From assembly GCF_916618885.1 (NCBI RefSeq), contig NZ_CAKAKH010000001.1:1785005-1849004 (forward strand): a DNA stretch of 64,000 nt, in the 5' to 3' direction. This document shows positions 38,953-47,944 of this stretch, piece after piece. Below the pieces are notes generated by a model. The model saw only the letters and a program-made list of their open reading frames with translations. It searched no databases and had not been told where the DNA came from. The position numbers and the translations under genes were made by a program. The DNA comes from Marinilactibacillus sp. Marseille-P9653. Lineage in GTDB: Bacteria > Bacillota > Bacilli > Lactobacillales > Carnobacteriaceae_A. Position 1 is the stretch's first letter; each line of letters begins with the position of its first letter.

Positions 38953-40167
38953 CTACAGAAGGTCTTCGAATAATGCTTTCTGATCTGTTTCTTTTGACTG
39001 ATTCAGACCGATTTTTTCAATAGAGATCCCTACGATAGCTCTCTCAATCATTCCTTCAATGTCTATTTTAGCTTCGTTTTCCAGTACGTGAGATAACTTT
39101 GGCTTTGTCCGCGGTTTGGGCGGTGAAAATATTGTACAGCAATCTTCATAAGGCAAAATGGATAGATCAAAAGTATCGATTTCTTCTGCAATTTTGATGA
39201 TGTCATTCTTATCCATTGAAATCAACGGTCTAAGAACCGGTGTATTGGTTACTTCTGAGATTACAGACATGCTTTCCAAAGTCTGCGAAGCTACTTGTCC
39301 AAGTGATTCTCCATTAATGATGGCTAACCCACTTCGCTGTGCCCGTATAATGTCTGTCAATCTCAACATCATGCGTCGCGTTATGGTCATCATATAACCT
39401 TGAGGTACATATTTTTTAATGGTTTCCTGTATCTCAGTGAAAGGCACTTCAATAAATGTAATGGGTCCAGTAAATTCAACTAATTTCCCTGTCAGGTCTT
39501 TTGCTTTTTGGAGCGCCTGCGGGCTTGTATAAGGTGGGCTGTGAAAGTGGACTGCTTCTAATTCTATCCCTCTTTTCAAAGCATAATACCCTGCTACCGG
39601 AGAATCAATTCCTCCAGAAATCATCAGCATTCCTTTTCCGCTTGTACCTCCCGGAAGTCCACCAGCTCCTTGAATCGAATCAGTAGATAGGAAAATTCCA
39701 TCCAATCTAATTTCAACTCTGATATTGATATCTGGATTTTTCATTTTAACTTTGATTCCAGGTATAGCTTCTGTAATATACTGACCAATGATTTGATTCA
39801 CTTCATTTGTTTCATACGCCCAGTCATGATCGGCTCTTCTAGCAGTAATCTTGAATGTTTTTCCGTCTTTATACTCTTGGTTGAGTAAATAAAGTGCCGC
39901 AAGATTAGCTTGTTCAATGGTTTTATCCACTTTTATAACAGGAGAAATGGTTTGAATGCCAAAGACTTTTTTCAAACGATCTACGATTTCTTCGTATGCT
40001 TCTCCGTTCAATTCAATATGCAATCGATCTCTATTCGCTTTAATCGTAAGAGCTGGAAAGTCATTTAATACATACGCTACATTTTTACCTAGTTGCTTAA
40101 TAAATAGTTTGCGATTTTTACCTTTAGTTGATAGTTCCCCATACCTTGCCATAACTTCTGTAATCAT
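38953..40167 (-). CDS. thiI: tRNA 4-thiouridine synthase ThiI
   Basis: Adenylates U8 of tRNA and inserts sulfur to form s4U; may also serve thiamine thiazole synthesis. The 404-residue protein has the N-terminal ferredoxin-like and THUMP domains ([13 protein letters not shown] at the start), the PP-loop [11 protein letters not shown], and [12 protein letters not shown]. It lacks the C-terminal rhodanese domain, as is usual in Bacillus-type enzymes, where a dedicated desulfurase donates sulfur directly. Start ATG 40167 is 5 bases from GAGGG. It follows the NifZ-like desulfurase gene by 20 bases. Confidence 0.95.
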   Translation of the reverse strand: MITEVMARYGELSTKGKNRKLFIKQLGKNVAYVLNDFPALTIKANRDRLHIELNGEAYEEIVDRLKKVFGIQTISPVIKVDKTIEQANLAALYLLNQEYKDGKTFKITARRADHDWAYETNEVNQIIGQYITEAIPGIKVKMKNPDINIRVEIRLDGIFLSTDSIQGAGGLPGGTSGKGMLMISGGIDSPVAGYYALKRGIELEAVHFHSPPYTSPQALQKAKDLTGKLVEFTGPITFIEVPFTEIQETIKKYVPQGYMMTITRRMMLRLTDIIRAQRSGLAIINGESLGQVASQTLESMSVISEVTNTPVLRPLISMDKNDIIKIAEEIDTFDLSILPYEDCCTIFSPPKPRTKPKLSHVLENEAKIDIEGMIERAIVGISIEKIGLNQSKETDQKALFEDLL

Positions 40168-40187
40168 CTTATCCCTCAATTTCTATT

Positions 40188-41327
40188 CTAAAAAATCCCA
40201 TTAAATCCTTTATATATCTCATCAAAGTGGTCAATAAACTGCGTCATCTCGTCTTCTGTATTCCATTCAGATAAACTGACTCTAATAGCCGTTTCAGCTT
40301 GCTTTTTAGGAATCCCCATTGCAATCAACGAACTAGATTCACTTTGTTTTTTACTGGAACAAGCACTTGTAGTCGATACATAAATCTCTCGTTTTTCCAG
40401 AGCGTGCACGATGACTTCTCCTCTAATCCCTTTTATTCCAAAGCACAGAATATGCGGAGCGTGAATCTCCGGCGAAAATATCGTAACCTTACTCCGTGTA
40501 CTTAGATCCTTTTTCAGCATATCCATCATCTGATTCATAACGAGCTGCTTTTCTTCCTTTGACTCCAAGAGTATCTTTAACGCTTTAGCCATAGAGACAA
40601 TTCCTGGAATATTTTCCGTTCCGCTTCTTGCGTTTGATTCTTGACCTCCACCGCTTAAAAGGGGCGATACTCTTCTACCATTCTTTATATAAACAAATCC
40701 TGTTCCTTTAGGTCCATGAAATTTATGTCCAGAAAATACAGCCATATCGATTCGACTAGTCTTCCCTAACTTGATATCCGTTTTTCCAATTGCTTGCACT
40801 GCATCAACATGGAAGTGAACAGTTGGATAAGCTTCGAGTAGTCTACCGATTTCTTCTATCGGTTGGATACTCCCCGTTTCATTATTTACTGCCATAACGG
40901 AAACAAGTACCGTATCGTTTTTAAGTGCAGTTCTCAAGTCTTCTAACGAAATCACACCGTACTGATTTACTGGAAGATAAGTGACATCCCAACCTAGCAG
41001 TTCCAGTTGTTTAAACGTTTCAAGCACTGCTGGGTGCTCACTTTGTGTTGTGATCAAGTGCTTTCCGGATGACATTTTCTCTATAACTGTACCCTTGATG
41101 GTCCAATTATCTCCTTCAGTACCACCACTAGTAAAAAAGATTTCTTCCGGAAGAACACCCAAAAGATCTGCTGTTAAACTACGGGACTGTTTAAGTAGAC
41201 CAGAGGCTGTTTCTCCTATTGCATGCAGACTAGAAGGGTTCCCATAATAAAGTTGATTCACTTTATTATATGTCTCTAAAACTGTACTATCTATCATGGT
41301 CGTCGCACTATTATCGAAATAAATCAT
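40188..41327 (-). CDS. nifZ: Cysteine desulfurase (NifZ-like), likely partner of ThiI
   Basis: PLP-dependent desulfurase of 379 residues. PLP lysine in SGHKFHGPKG and active-site Cys in STTSACSSKKQ are present, with HVDAVQAIG. It differs from the desulfurase at 19442-20587 (SAGSACTAGN). In B. subtilis NifZ supplies ThiI, and the adjacent order nifZ-thiI here is the same. I chose the ATG at 41327 (MIYFDNSATT) because homologues begin there; GAGGTGG lies a little close upstream. It follows ezrA after a terminator. Confidence 0.94.
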   Translation of the reverse strand: MIYFDNSATTMIDSTVLETYNKVNQLYYGNPSSLHAIGETASGLLKQSRSLTADLLGVLPEEIFFTSGGTEGDNWTIKGTVIEKMSSGKHLITTQSEHPAVLETFKQLELLGWDVTYLPVNQYGVISLEDLRTALKNDTVLVSVMAVNNETGSIQPIEEIGRLLEAYPTVHFHVDAVQAIGKTDIKLGKTSRIDMAVFSGHKFHGPKGTGFVYIKNGRRVSPLLSGGGQESNARSGTENIPGIVSMAKALKILLESKEEKQLVMNQMMDMLKKDLSTRSKVTIFSPEIHAPHILCFGIKGIRGEVIVHALEKREIYVSTTSACSSKKQSESSSLIAMGIPKKQAETAIRVSLSEWNTEDEMTQFIDHFDEIYKGFNGIF

Positions 41328-41413
41328 CTTCCACCTCTTCAATCTAGTCACTTCTCTATAATCGATTATTCAAACGAGTTCCATTATAGCAAAAAAGTGA
41401 CGCCCATCAAGTA

Positions 41414-41460
41414 GCAAAAAAAAGTTGGACTGTGAATAGACGATCACAATCCAACTTTTC
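41414..41460 (-). terminator. ezrA terminator
   Basis: Arms GTTGGACTGTGA and TCACAATCCAAC (one mismatch) with flanking A and T tracts. Confidence 0.88.
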
Positions 41461-41465
41461 TCTTT

Positions 41466-43181
41466 TTATTGAGCAAAGCTTTTTTCTTTTAAATAGGTTT
41501 TTTCTACTGATTCATAAGCTCCTGGTTCAATTGATTCAAGTTTCTCTCGAACCATCTTCAAAGAAGTCTCATAATCGTAATCTTCTGTGAACAAACTACG
41601 ACTATAACGAATCGTCTCTGCAACTTCACTATGCTCATTTTTGTATCTATACAACCTTTGACTAACTAGTTCGCTTAAAATCGCTTGATCAACTAACTTA
41701 TCTGTCTTATCTGCAAGTTTGTCTACATCATCTTCGCACATTTCATGAAGCTTGTAGACTTCGTTCATGTCTAAGCGCGGCTTAGCAAGCACTTGATTTA
41801 ATTGTTGAACATGATCCGTTGTGTAGAAGAAAAATTCCAAATATTCCTGAGGCAATCCTGGTAAGTTTTTGCTTTCAACATATCTCTTCATTTCTCGCAT
41901 TGCCAATTCCATTTCTTCTAAATCTTCTTTAATTTCTAACTCACTATTACGGTAATCGGATAGATTCGAACTAATTTCTACCTGTTTTTCGTTCAGTTCT
42001 TCTAATTCATCAAATAAGCCATTCAATTTTTCACTAGCTTCAGAAAAAGCGATTTGTTTATCTGTTAGATTCTGGTTGATTTTCATAAACAATTTTTCTT
42101 GTTCCGATATACTTTCATTCACAGTTTCTGCACCTTCAGCCTCATCTCGATACAAATGATAACTTTGAGAAAGACGATCGATTTCAACCAACAAATTTCG
42201 ATTCTGTTCTTTTAAATAGAGAAGGATTTTTCTAATTTGATTCAGCAGTTCTTTTACTTCCGACTTGGATTCAATTTCAAGCTCTAATTGATCATAAACC
42301 GAATCGATTTTTTGATCTAACTCGGCTGATTCTTCTTCCGCTTTAGTGATCTCAAGTTTACTTATATCCTTGTTGATACTTTCTATTTTAACGTGAATCA
42401 GCGAAAGTGCTTCTTTTATAGAATCATCAGGGAAGATGTACTCTTCTTCTTTCAAACTCTGATAGCCACTTTCCAATTCTTGGATTTGTTCTTTTGTTTC
42501 TTCTTCTATTTTCTCCAGTATCACTGGAATATCTACCATGTAAATTTCCATCTCGCTAATCGTTTCATCCAATTGTTTCAATAATTGATTCGCTTCTTCG
42601 TGATCGCCAGTTACTGTTAGATGTGAAAAAGTTGCAAAATCGGATTCCATTGTCCCAAGTTTATCTTCAAGCGCATCAACCGCTCTCCCAAATGAAAAAC
42701 TCTTAGCAAGCAAATCTTTTCGAATACTGTGATACCTTTTTTTGATGGTTTCAATTCTTTTTAAATTATCTTCTTCTCGTTGCATCAATTCATCTAATTG
42801 ATCATTTAAATTTTTAAGTGCCAGGCGTACTTCTACCAGTTTTTCTTCAGCAGCTTCTTGATCAGTGCGCGCCTTTTTAAAGCGATAACGATCTGTTGCC
42901 TGCTCCGCTTCGAATAATAAGCTTTCAATAGATGGGAACTGTTTTGTTTCAATAAGATCCCATATTTTTTTCAGTTCATCTGCTGTATCCTGAGATTGTC
43001 CAGTCATACTTTTTTTATCTATCGACTGTATCTTAGTTGTTGGAAATTGTTCCATCAACGCTTTTTTCTTGATATCCAGTTCGTCAATTTTTTTGTAATG
43101 TTTCTTTCTGACTAAATAAGTAGTTATGTACAGGGCAACGATTAAAACAATTAAAATGATCACGATGATTTCTAACGTCAT
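41466..43181 (-). CDS. ezrA: Septation ring formation regulator EzrA
   Basis: Membrane-anchored division protein of 571 residues. One N-terminal transmembrane helix (residues about 4-24) with the C-terminal spectrin-like coiled-coil repeats in the cytosol. In B. subtilis it modulates FtsZ ring assembly and helps to recruit PBP1. The sequence is almost entirely helical and Glu/Lys/Leu rich, the normal length and pattern. GGAGGG precedes the ATG. It is divergent from the fRMsr gene and upstream of nifZ-thiI, as in Bacillus. Confidence 0.94.
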   Translation of the reverse strand: MTLEIIVIILIVLIVALYITTYLVRKKHYKKIDELDIKKKALMEQFPTTKIQSIDKKSMTGQSQDTADELKKIWDLIETKQFPSIESLLFEAEQATDRYRFKKARTDQEAAEEKLVEVRLALKNLNDQLDELMQREEDNLKRIETIKKRYHSIRKDLLAKSFSFGRAVDALEDKLGTMESDFATFSHLTVTGDHEEANQLLKQLDETISEMEIYMVDIPVILEKIEEETKEQIQELESGYQSLKEEEYIFPDDSIKEALSLIHVKIESINKDISKLEITKAEEESAELDQKIDSVYDQLELEIESKSEVKELLNQIRKILLYLKEQNRNLLVEIDRLSQSYHLYRDEAEGAETVNESISEQEKLFMKINQNLTDKQIAFSEASEKLNGLFDELEELNEKQVEISSNLSDYRNSELEIKEDLEEMELAMREMKRYVESKNLPGLPQEYLEFFFYTTDHVQQLNQVLAKPRLDMNEVYKLHEMCEDDVDKLADKTDKLVDQAILSELVSQRLYRYKNEHSEVAETIRYSRSLFTEDYDYETSLKMVREKLESIEPGAYESVEKTYLKEKSFAQ

Positions 43182-43242
43182 TTGATTTCCCTCCGACTAG
43201 GCCTTACAAGCAAAGAACGATGCCTACTTTTCTCTTCTTAAC

Positions 43243-43251
43243 AGTATATCA
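43243..43251 (-). promoter_or_regulatory. Candidate extended -10 promoter of ezrA
   Basis: TGA followed by TATACT on the minus strand, about 60 bases before the start; -35 not evident. Confidence 0.45.
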
Positions 43252-43371
43252 AATATTAGGGGATTATGTTATACTTACAAGCAAATTCTATAAATTAGGT
43301 TCAAAATAAATTGTTATTACAACTTAATTGCTTGTATTAGTCAACTATTATAAAAATGAAAAGGTGATTAT

Positions 43372-43833
43372 TTGGAAACAAAAGCAATCAAACACATGAT
43401 GAATAAGCAGCTAGATGCTTTACTAACTGGAGAAAGTAATCTAATCGCAAACTTAAGCAACGCTTCCGCGCTCTTGTCCGATCAACTAAAAGATATTAAC
43501 TGGGCTGGATTCTATTTATGGGAAGAAGCTGATCAAGAACTTGTACTCGGACCATTCCAAGGTAAAGTAGCCTGCGTTAGAATTTCAAATGGATCTGGTG
43601 TTTGCGGAACAGCTTTCAAAGAACAAAAAACTTACTTGGTACCTGATGTCCATGCTTTCCCAGGCCATATCGCTTGTGATGCTGCAAGCGAATCTGAAAT
43701 TGTGATACCACTGACCAAAGATTCTGTTCAAATCGGTGTGCTGGATATTGATGCGCCTATTAAAAACAGATTTTCTGAAACAGATAAAGAAGTTTTAGAA
43801 GAGTTTGCCGCAGTTTTGGTCTCTCATCTATAA
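43372..43833 (+). CDS. GAF domain free methionine-(R)-sulfoxide reductase (fRMsr)
   Basis: Single GAF domain enzyme of 153 residues (YtsP type) that reduces free Met-R-sulfoxide with thioredoxin. The family cysteines are visible in KVACVRI, GVCGTAF and HIACDAASESE. The start is a TTG at 43372, with AAGGTGA 5 bases upstream; no ATG fits. It is divergent from ezrA. Together with tpx and GshAB it adds to the thiol-redox capacity of this region. Confidence 0.93.
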   Translation: METKAIKHMMNKQLDALLTGESNLIANLSNASALLSDQLKDINWAGFYLWEEADQELVLGPFQGKVACVRISNGSGVCGTAFKEQKTYLVPDVHAFPGHIACDAASESEIVIPLTKDSVQIGVLDIDAPIKNRFSETDKEVLEEFAAVLVSHL

Positions 43834-43849
43834 TTCATCTATTTAAATA

Positions 43850-43895
43850 AGCCTGGTCTTAGTCGCTCTTTAGCTGACTGAAACCAGGTTTTTTC
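43850..43895. terminator. Terminator after fRMsr gene
   Basis: Arms CCTGGT and ACCAGG with inner AGTC/GACT pairing and a T run on the plus strand. It could also act for the convergent lipoprotein gene. Confidence 0.8.
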
Positions 43896-44332
43896 TATTG
43901 TAAAACCATTTCGTACTCATCTCCGTTATCAGCATTTCTCACCAATGAGCCCCCCATTTTTATCAGGATCAATTCGAACTCTTCAGCGGTTACTGTATAA
44001 GCGTCTCCCGTTTCTTCTATTTGAACGGACTCAATTGCTTCAATAAATTTTGCTTGGATATCTTCTGTACTATAGCCCTGTATATTACCGTCATAAATTC
44101 CAAGGTCACCATCCAAGAAATAATAGGAATATTCATTTTCTTGACCAACGGCATCCACTAAGCCGACCCCATTTAAATCATCCGGAAATTCTTTCGATTC
44201 TTGTGCTTCGGCTTCTGACTCTTGCTCTACAGTTTCTGTCTGATTCTCTGGTTCTTCTTGAACACTTTCTAAATCACATCCAGCGATTGAGAAAATCGTT
44301 AATGCAAGTAAAACTACTATGAAATATTTCAT
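43895..44332 (-). CDS. Hypothetical lipoprotein
   Basis: 145-residue predicted lipoprotein: short basic start, hydrophobic segment, and lipobox FSIAGC with the lipidated Cys at about residue 19. A Glu/Gln-rich low-complexity linker (about residues 22-47) follows, typical of surface lipoproteins. The C-terminal 95 residues form a small acidic domain that I do not recognise. AGGGA is 4 bases before the ATG. No functional partner is adjacent. Confidence 0.8.
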   Translation of the reverse strand: MKYFIVVLLALTIFSIAGCDLESVQEEPENQTETVEQESEAEAQESKEFPDDLNGVGLVDAVGQENEYSYYFLDGDLGIYDGNIQGYSTEDIQAKFIEAIESVQIEETGDAYTVTAEEFELILIKMGGSLVRNADNGDEYEMVLQ

Positions 44333-44418
44333 AGTATCCCTGCTAAGTTAGTATTCTCCTAATCTTTTTTTATTCTATCATACGTTAAAAGTTTATAGAA
44401 CGGTTTCATTATATTCGT

Positions 44419-44450
44419 AAAAAAAAGCCTGCACTATGTGCAAGCTTTTC
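44419..44450 (-). terminator. rpsD terminator
   Basis: Arms AAAAGCCTGCAC and GTGCAAGCTTTT with a 3-base loop and a T run on the minus strand. Confidence 0.88.
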
Positions 44451-44463
44451 TAACCAGTTAAGA

Positions 44464-45069
44464 TTAACGGTTGTAGTATTCAACGATGTATGAATCGTCA
44501 ACATCAGCAGACATTTCTTCACGTAATGGTAAACGAGTAAGTGAGCCTTCTAATTTTTCTTCGTCAAAAGTAACGAAGTCTGGACGACCATATAAAGATT
44601 CTACAGATTCTTTAATAATTTTCATGTCTTTAGATTTTTCACGAACACCAATAACTTCTCCAACTTTTACGCTGTACGAAGGGATGTCAACGCGTTTTCC
44701 GTCAACAGTGATGTGACCGTGGTTTACCAACTGACGAGCTTGACGACGTGTAGTCGCAAGACCTAGACGGTAAACAACGTTATCTAGACGTTGTTCAAGT
44801 AAGATCATGAAGTTAACACCGTGTTTACCTTCACGAATTTTACCAGCTTTATTGAATAAGTTAAAGAATTGACGTTCATTAACTCCATACATAAAACGTA
44901 GTTTTTGTTTTTCTTTTAATTGCATACCATACTCAGAAAGTTTGATACGGCTTGTAGGTCCGTGTTGTCCTGGAACGTAAGGACGACGTGCTAATTCTTT
45001 TCCAGTTCCTGAAAGTGAAATGCCTAAACGACGAGATTTCTTCCAAGAAGATCCTGTGAAACGAGCCAT
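44464..45069 (-). CDS. rpsD: 30S ribosomal protein S4
   Basis: Primary 16S rRNA-binding assembly protein of 201 residues, also a translational repressor in many bacteria. The N-terminal [20 protein letters not shown], the S4 RNA-binding domain ([30 protein letters not shown]) and C-terminal IVEYYNR are all family signatures. GGAGGAA precedes the ATG. It is monocistronic, with a 165-nt structured leader and strong promoter, as in B. subtilis. Confidence 0.97.
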   Translation of the reverse strand: MARFTGSSWKKSRRLGISLSGTGKELARRPYVPGQHGPTSRIKLSEYGMQLKEKQKLRFMYGVNERQFFNLFNKAGKIREGKHGVNFMILLEQRLDNVVYRLGLATTRRQARQLVNHGHITVDGKRVDIPSYSVKVGEVIGVREKSKDMKIIKESVESLYGRPDFVTFDEEKLEGSLTRLPLREEMSADVDDSYIVEYYNR

Positions 45070-45071
45070 AA

Positions 45072-45233
45072 TTGTATTCCTCCAATAATTTTTTTGGAGT
45101 AAAATAACGTGATAGAAATTCAGTAATACGTGCAGTTCCTACGAACGTTCGCCATTGCAGCCGCAGGTTACTAGTTTACTTAATTAAGAAACTGTTGACG
45201 CGGTTACCATTTCTTGCTGCATTATTTTACACA
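45072..45233 (-). promoter_or_regulatory. S4 leader RNA (rpsD autoregulation)
   Basis: A leader of about 160 nt between promoter and rpsD. It contains GGTAACCGCGTC near the 5' end and TCACGTTATTTTACTCC before a hairpin CTCCAAAAAAATTATTGGAG that overlaps the ribosome binding region. Location and general layout match the Firmicutes S4 leader, which binds S4 to lower its own synthesis. No covariance check was possible. Confidence 0.55.
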
Positions 45234-45239
45234 AATGCT

Positions 45240-45268
45240 AGTATACCTTTTATACTCTACTAAGTCAA
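45240..45268 (-). promoter_or_regulatory. Promoter of rpsD
   Basis: TTGACT and TATACT with a 17-bp spacer on the minus strand. Confidence 0.82.
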
Positions 45269-45275
45269 TAGGAAA

Positions 45276-45321
45276 GAAAAATAACCTTCGAACTTCATAT
45301 TTTTGAAGATCGAAGGCTATT
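45276..45321 (-). terminator. Terminator of baeRF gene
   Basis: Arms CCTTCGAACTTC and GAAGATCGAAGG with an 8-base loop; T-rich minus-strand 3' side. It lies just upstream of the rpsD promoter. Confidence 0.82.
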
Positions 45322-45343
45322 CTGATAGTAAATATGAAAAATT

Positions 45344-46471
45344 TTAGAATCTCAGTAGCGCTGCGATTCCAGTATCAGAAGGCATACTTGGTGTATCTAG
45401 CACGTAAACTTTCCCATTGGTCTTCAGAACGTTTTGAACAAGTTGGTTCACGTAGGCATTGATTTCTGATCCTTCTTGGTACTGACCATTTTCATCAATG
45501 GTTCCGTGAACTTGGTAATGATCTTCAATTAATAACGCATCTATCTGTCCTTGAATACTGGACATAGCCAAATCATTGTACTGAGCTTCAAGTTTGAATT
45601 CAGGTGTTGTTTCATTGAATCTTTCTACTAATTCTTTGTAACGACGATTAATAATCTCATTGACTACTTCTTTAGCTTTAGCTTCAATTTCAGTACTTGA
45701 AAGTTGTGCGGTTGATCCTTCAACTTTCGTTTCATCTAAGTGAGGATTTTTAGAGATTTTTTCAAAATCTGCAATATTCTCTGGTAAAGCAAACAATACT
45801 AGCGGCAGACCAGTAGGTTTACTGTAGTGTTCAAATACATACTTATCTACGACTCTGAAGTAATTGTCTTGATCAATCTGGACTTCATTACTTTTTTCAT
45901 TGTGTCCATGGAACATCGCAGATCCACCTGCACCATTGTATTCACCTGAGTTTAAGTTTCCACCAGTCAGTTCTTCTCCAAGTGCTTTTTCCAAGTCTGT
46001 TGGTGCATCTTCTGGAAGCGGGATTTCCTGTAACTCACTACCTCGACCGTTGTATAATGTAAACTTATCATGGTTTAAACATAGTAAGTGGAAATAACTA
46101 ACATACTGGAAATTAGCGATCAGTGGTAATACGTATGCCTGATTAGATACGACCACATTAGTATCTACTTCAACACCTAATCTATAAAAGAATGTATCTG
46201 TCTGTGTTACATAGAAAACAATACTTTTAGTCGCTCTTCTCCAGAAATTTGTATCATCTCTTAAACCTTCTAATTCATTTAAGAAAGTGTCACATGTTTT
46301 TTCATCATATACATCGCAAATTTTTTCTTTTGCGTCCTTTAATAAATTCTGAAACTGAATCTGGTTTGCCTCTGTTTCAAACGCGTTATCTTGCGCGTTC
46401 ATCGAAATAGAAAGATAGACCTCATCCGTCTGTAAAATCTCATCTGTTGGAAATGCAAATAATTCTTTCAT
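45344..46471 (-). CDS. Bacterial archaeo-eukaryotic release factor (baeRF) family protein
   Basis: 375-residue cytosolic protein resembling the bacterial eRF1/Pelota-like (baeRF) families, perhaps family 6. I base this on the N-terminal alpha/beta layout, the segment FHLLCLNHDKFTLYNGRG, the glycine-rich GAGGSAMFHGHNEKSNE turn, and the central eRF1_2-like domain with VFEHYSKPTGLPLVLFALPE. Such proteins are thought to act on stalled or hibernating ribosomes; Balon of Psychrobacter is a distant relative. The catalytic GGQ motif is not present. The ATG at 46471 has AAGGTGA 4 bases upstream. Role in this organism is unknown. Confidence 0.65.
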   Translation of the reverse strand: MKELFAFPTDEILQTDEVYLSISMNAQDNAFETEANQIQFQNLLKDAKEKICDVYDEKTCDTFLNELEGLRDDTNFWRRATKSIVFYVTQTDTFFYRLGVEVDTNVVVSNQAYVLPLIANFQYVSYFHLLCLNHDKFTLYNGRGSELQEIPLPEDAPTDLEKALGEELTGGNLNSGEYNGAGGSAMFHGHNEKSNEVQIDQDNYFRVVDKYVFEHYSKPTGLPLVLFALPENIADFEKISKNPHLDETKVEGSTAQLSSTEIEAKAKEVVNEIINRRYKELVERFNETTPEFKLEAQYNDLAMSSIQGQIDALLIEDHYQVHGTIDENGQYQEGSEINAYVNQLVQNVLKTNGKVYVLDTPSMPSDTGIAALLRF

Positions 46472-46552
46472 GTTTTCACCTTCCATTATCTATTTCTTCA
46501 AGAGTTTCACTCATTAGTACAAAGTAATCATCCTGAAGATAACTATGACTTC

Positions 46553-46581
46553 ATCATATCTAATCCATCATAAATTGTCTA
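46553..46581 (-). promoter_or_regulatory. Promoter of baeRF gene
   Basis: TAGACA and TATGAT with a 17-bp spacer on the minus strand, 82 bases before the start codon. Confidence 0.65.
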
Positions 46582-46592
46582 AAGATATGCAA

Positions 46593-46623
46593 TAAAACCC
46601 AGTCACGAATTCATGACCGGGTG
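46593..46623 (-). terminator. Terminator of GNAT gene
   Basis: Arms ACCCAGTC and GACCGGGT (one mismatch), then TTTTAT on the minus strand. Confidence 0.7.
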
Positions 46624-46635
46624 TCAACTAATAGA

Positions 46636-47169
46636 TTAACTGTGCTCCATGTATTCAGATTTTAGCATTCCGTATACGAAACTATCCGACCATTCTCCTT
46701 TGTACCAAAAATCTTGAACGAGGTGAGCTTCTTTCCTCATACCATTTCTAATACAAACTTTCTGGGAACTCGTATTCCTAGCATCCATATTAACCTGGAT
46801 TCTGTGGACACCAAGTTCATAAAAAAGCTGATGAATCATTTCGTGAACTGCCTCAGAAGCAAAACCATTGCCGACAAACGAACGATTAAGACTATACCCG
46901 ATTTCTACGGTCTCTTTCACATCTGTATACCATATTGAAAGATCTCCAATCACTCGTCCTTCATAGATAATTGCAAGATTTAAAGTACGGTCTTTATCCA
47001 GAATATTCTTCAAAACTTTTTTGTCAAATTCTTCATGCGCATTATCTAATTTCCATGGCTCATGTAGTAAGAATCTACAAGTTTGTTCGTCTTTATATAT
47101 TGCGAAAATTTCCTCAAAATCGTTTTGCTGAAATGGTCTTAACACTAATCTTTTCGTTTTGATAATCAA
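46636..47169 (-). CDS. GNAT family N-acetyltransferase (RimJ/RimL type)
   Basis: Acetyl-CoA-dependent transferase of 177 residues. It opens with the RimJ-like TKRLVLRPFQQNDFEEIF, has the acetyl-CoA loop region GYSLNRSFVGNGFASEAV (an R/Q-x-x-G-x-G/A variant), and ends with the family RNGMRKEAHLVQDFWYKGEWSD. The acceptor is unknown; ribosomal protein N-termini or small amines are possible. The start is a TTG at 47169, with AGGGAGG 5 bases upstream. It follows DUF1054 with a 43-base gap and may be co-transcribed with it. Confidence 0.88.
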   Translation of the reverse strand: MIIKTKRLVLRPFQQNDFEEIFAIYKDEQTCRFLLHEPWKLDNAHEEFDKKVLKNILDKDRTLNLAIIYEGRVIGDLSIWYTDVKETVEIGYSLNRSFVGNGFASEAVHEMIHQLFYELGVHRIQVNMDARNTSSQKVCIRNGMRKEAHLVQDFWYKGEWSDSFVYGMLKSEYMEHS

Positions 47170-47212
47170 CTTTGCCTCCCTGATCTGAATCGGCAATGTC
47201 ATAGCTTACTGA

Positions 47213-47851
47213 CTACACCGATTCACTCTGTTCGTGATGAATGTCTAACAACTGTCTAAATAATGGGATAAGTTGGTTTATAGTCTGTTTAATATAGTCG
47301 TTTTGTGCTTCAATATTCTCTAAAAGATCACTATCTCTTTCTATCACTCTTCCAATCAAGAATTCCCCTTTTTTCACCTTAAGAAGTCGATTGAGCTTTT
47401 CAATTACTTTCTGTTCACTAACGGGTTCAACTTTTGATTTTGTATGATCTCCTGAGAGTACAAACTGCTCAGTCAATGATTTTAAGTTCTCAGGTTTAGA
47501 TAGGAGCGCTTTGCCCATTTCGATTTCATAAAGAGGATTATCTATAATAGAAATAAAGATAAAAATGTGATCTTCGTTTATACCGATTTGTAAATGAGGA
47601 TATTTTTTATACCCTCTAACATCTCCGCCGATTGCACACCAAGTTGATTCAGGAGGATTCGATGTTCTTCTTCTATGTTGTGCAATATGAAAATTCATAG
47701 GATATCCAGTTTCATCCTGAATCAGAGGCACATATGTGTCACCTATATCTTGGAAAATAGGTTGAATGGTATTTCTAATTTTGTTCATTCTGTCTTCAAG
47801 ACCCTCAATTAAAAACAATTCAAAGTCTTGTTTATTGAATCCTTTATGCAT
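47213..47851 (-). CDS. DUF1054 family protein (YktB)
   Basis: 212-residue cytosolic protein of the DUF1054/YktB family, function unknown. The family core FHIAQHRRRTSNPPESTW and RGYKKYPHLQIGINEDHIFI is clear. The ATG at 47851 has GGAGGAG 4 bases upstream, so I reject the 15-codon extension before it. A perfect AT palindrome overlaps its putative -35 box. It precedes the GNAT gene on the same strand. Confidence 0.88.
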   Translation of the reverse strand: MHKGFNKQDFELFLIEGLEDRMNKIRNTIQPIFQDIGDTYVPLIQDETGYPMNFHIAQHRRRTSNPPESTWCAIGGDVRGYKKYPHLQIGINEDHIFIFISIIDNPLYEIEMGKALLSKPENLKSLTEQFVLSGDHTKSKVEPVSEQKVIEKLNRLLKVKKGEFLIGRVIERDSDLLENIEAQNDYIKQTINQLIPLFRQLLDIHHEQSESV

Positions 47852-47876
47852 TGTACTCCTCCAAAACTGCTTAATA

Positions 47877-47905
47877 ATTTTAACATAAATAACCATTAAT
47901 TTAAA
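47877..47905 (-). promoter_or_regulatory. Putative DUF1054 promoter
   Basis: TTTAAA and TAAAAT at 17 bp with a TGT extension. The -35 lies in an arm of the 47895-47923 palindrome. Confidence 0.4.
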
Positions 47906-47923
47906 TATATAGTTTAAATTAAT
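47895..47923. promoter_or_regulatory. AT-only perfect palindrome, possible operator
   Basis: ATTAATTTAAA and TTTAAATTAAT are exact 11-bp inverted arms around TATATAG. It lies between the siderophore binding protein gene and DUF1054. No T run follows on either side, so it does not look like a normal terminator. Confidence 0.45.
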
Positions 47924-47944
47924 CTAAATATTTCAAAAAGACGT

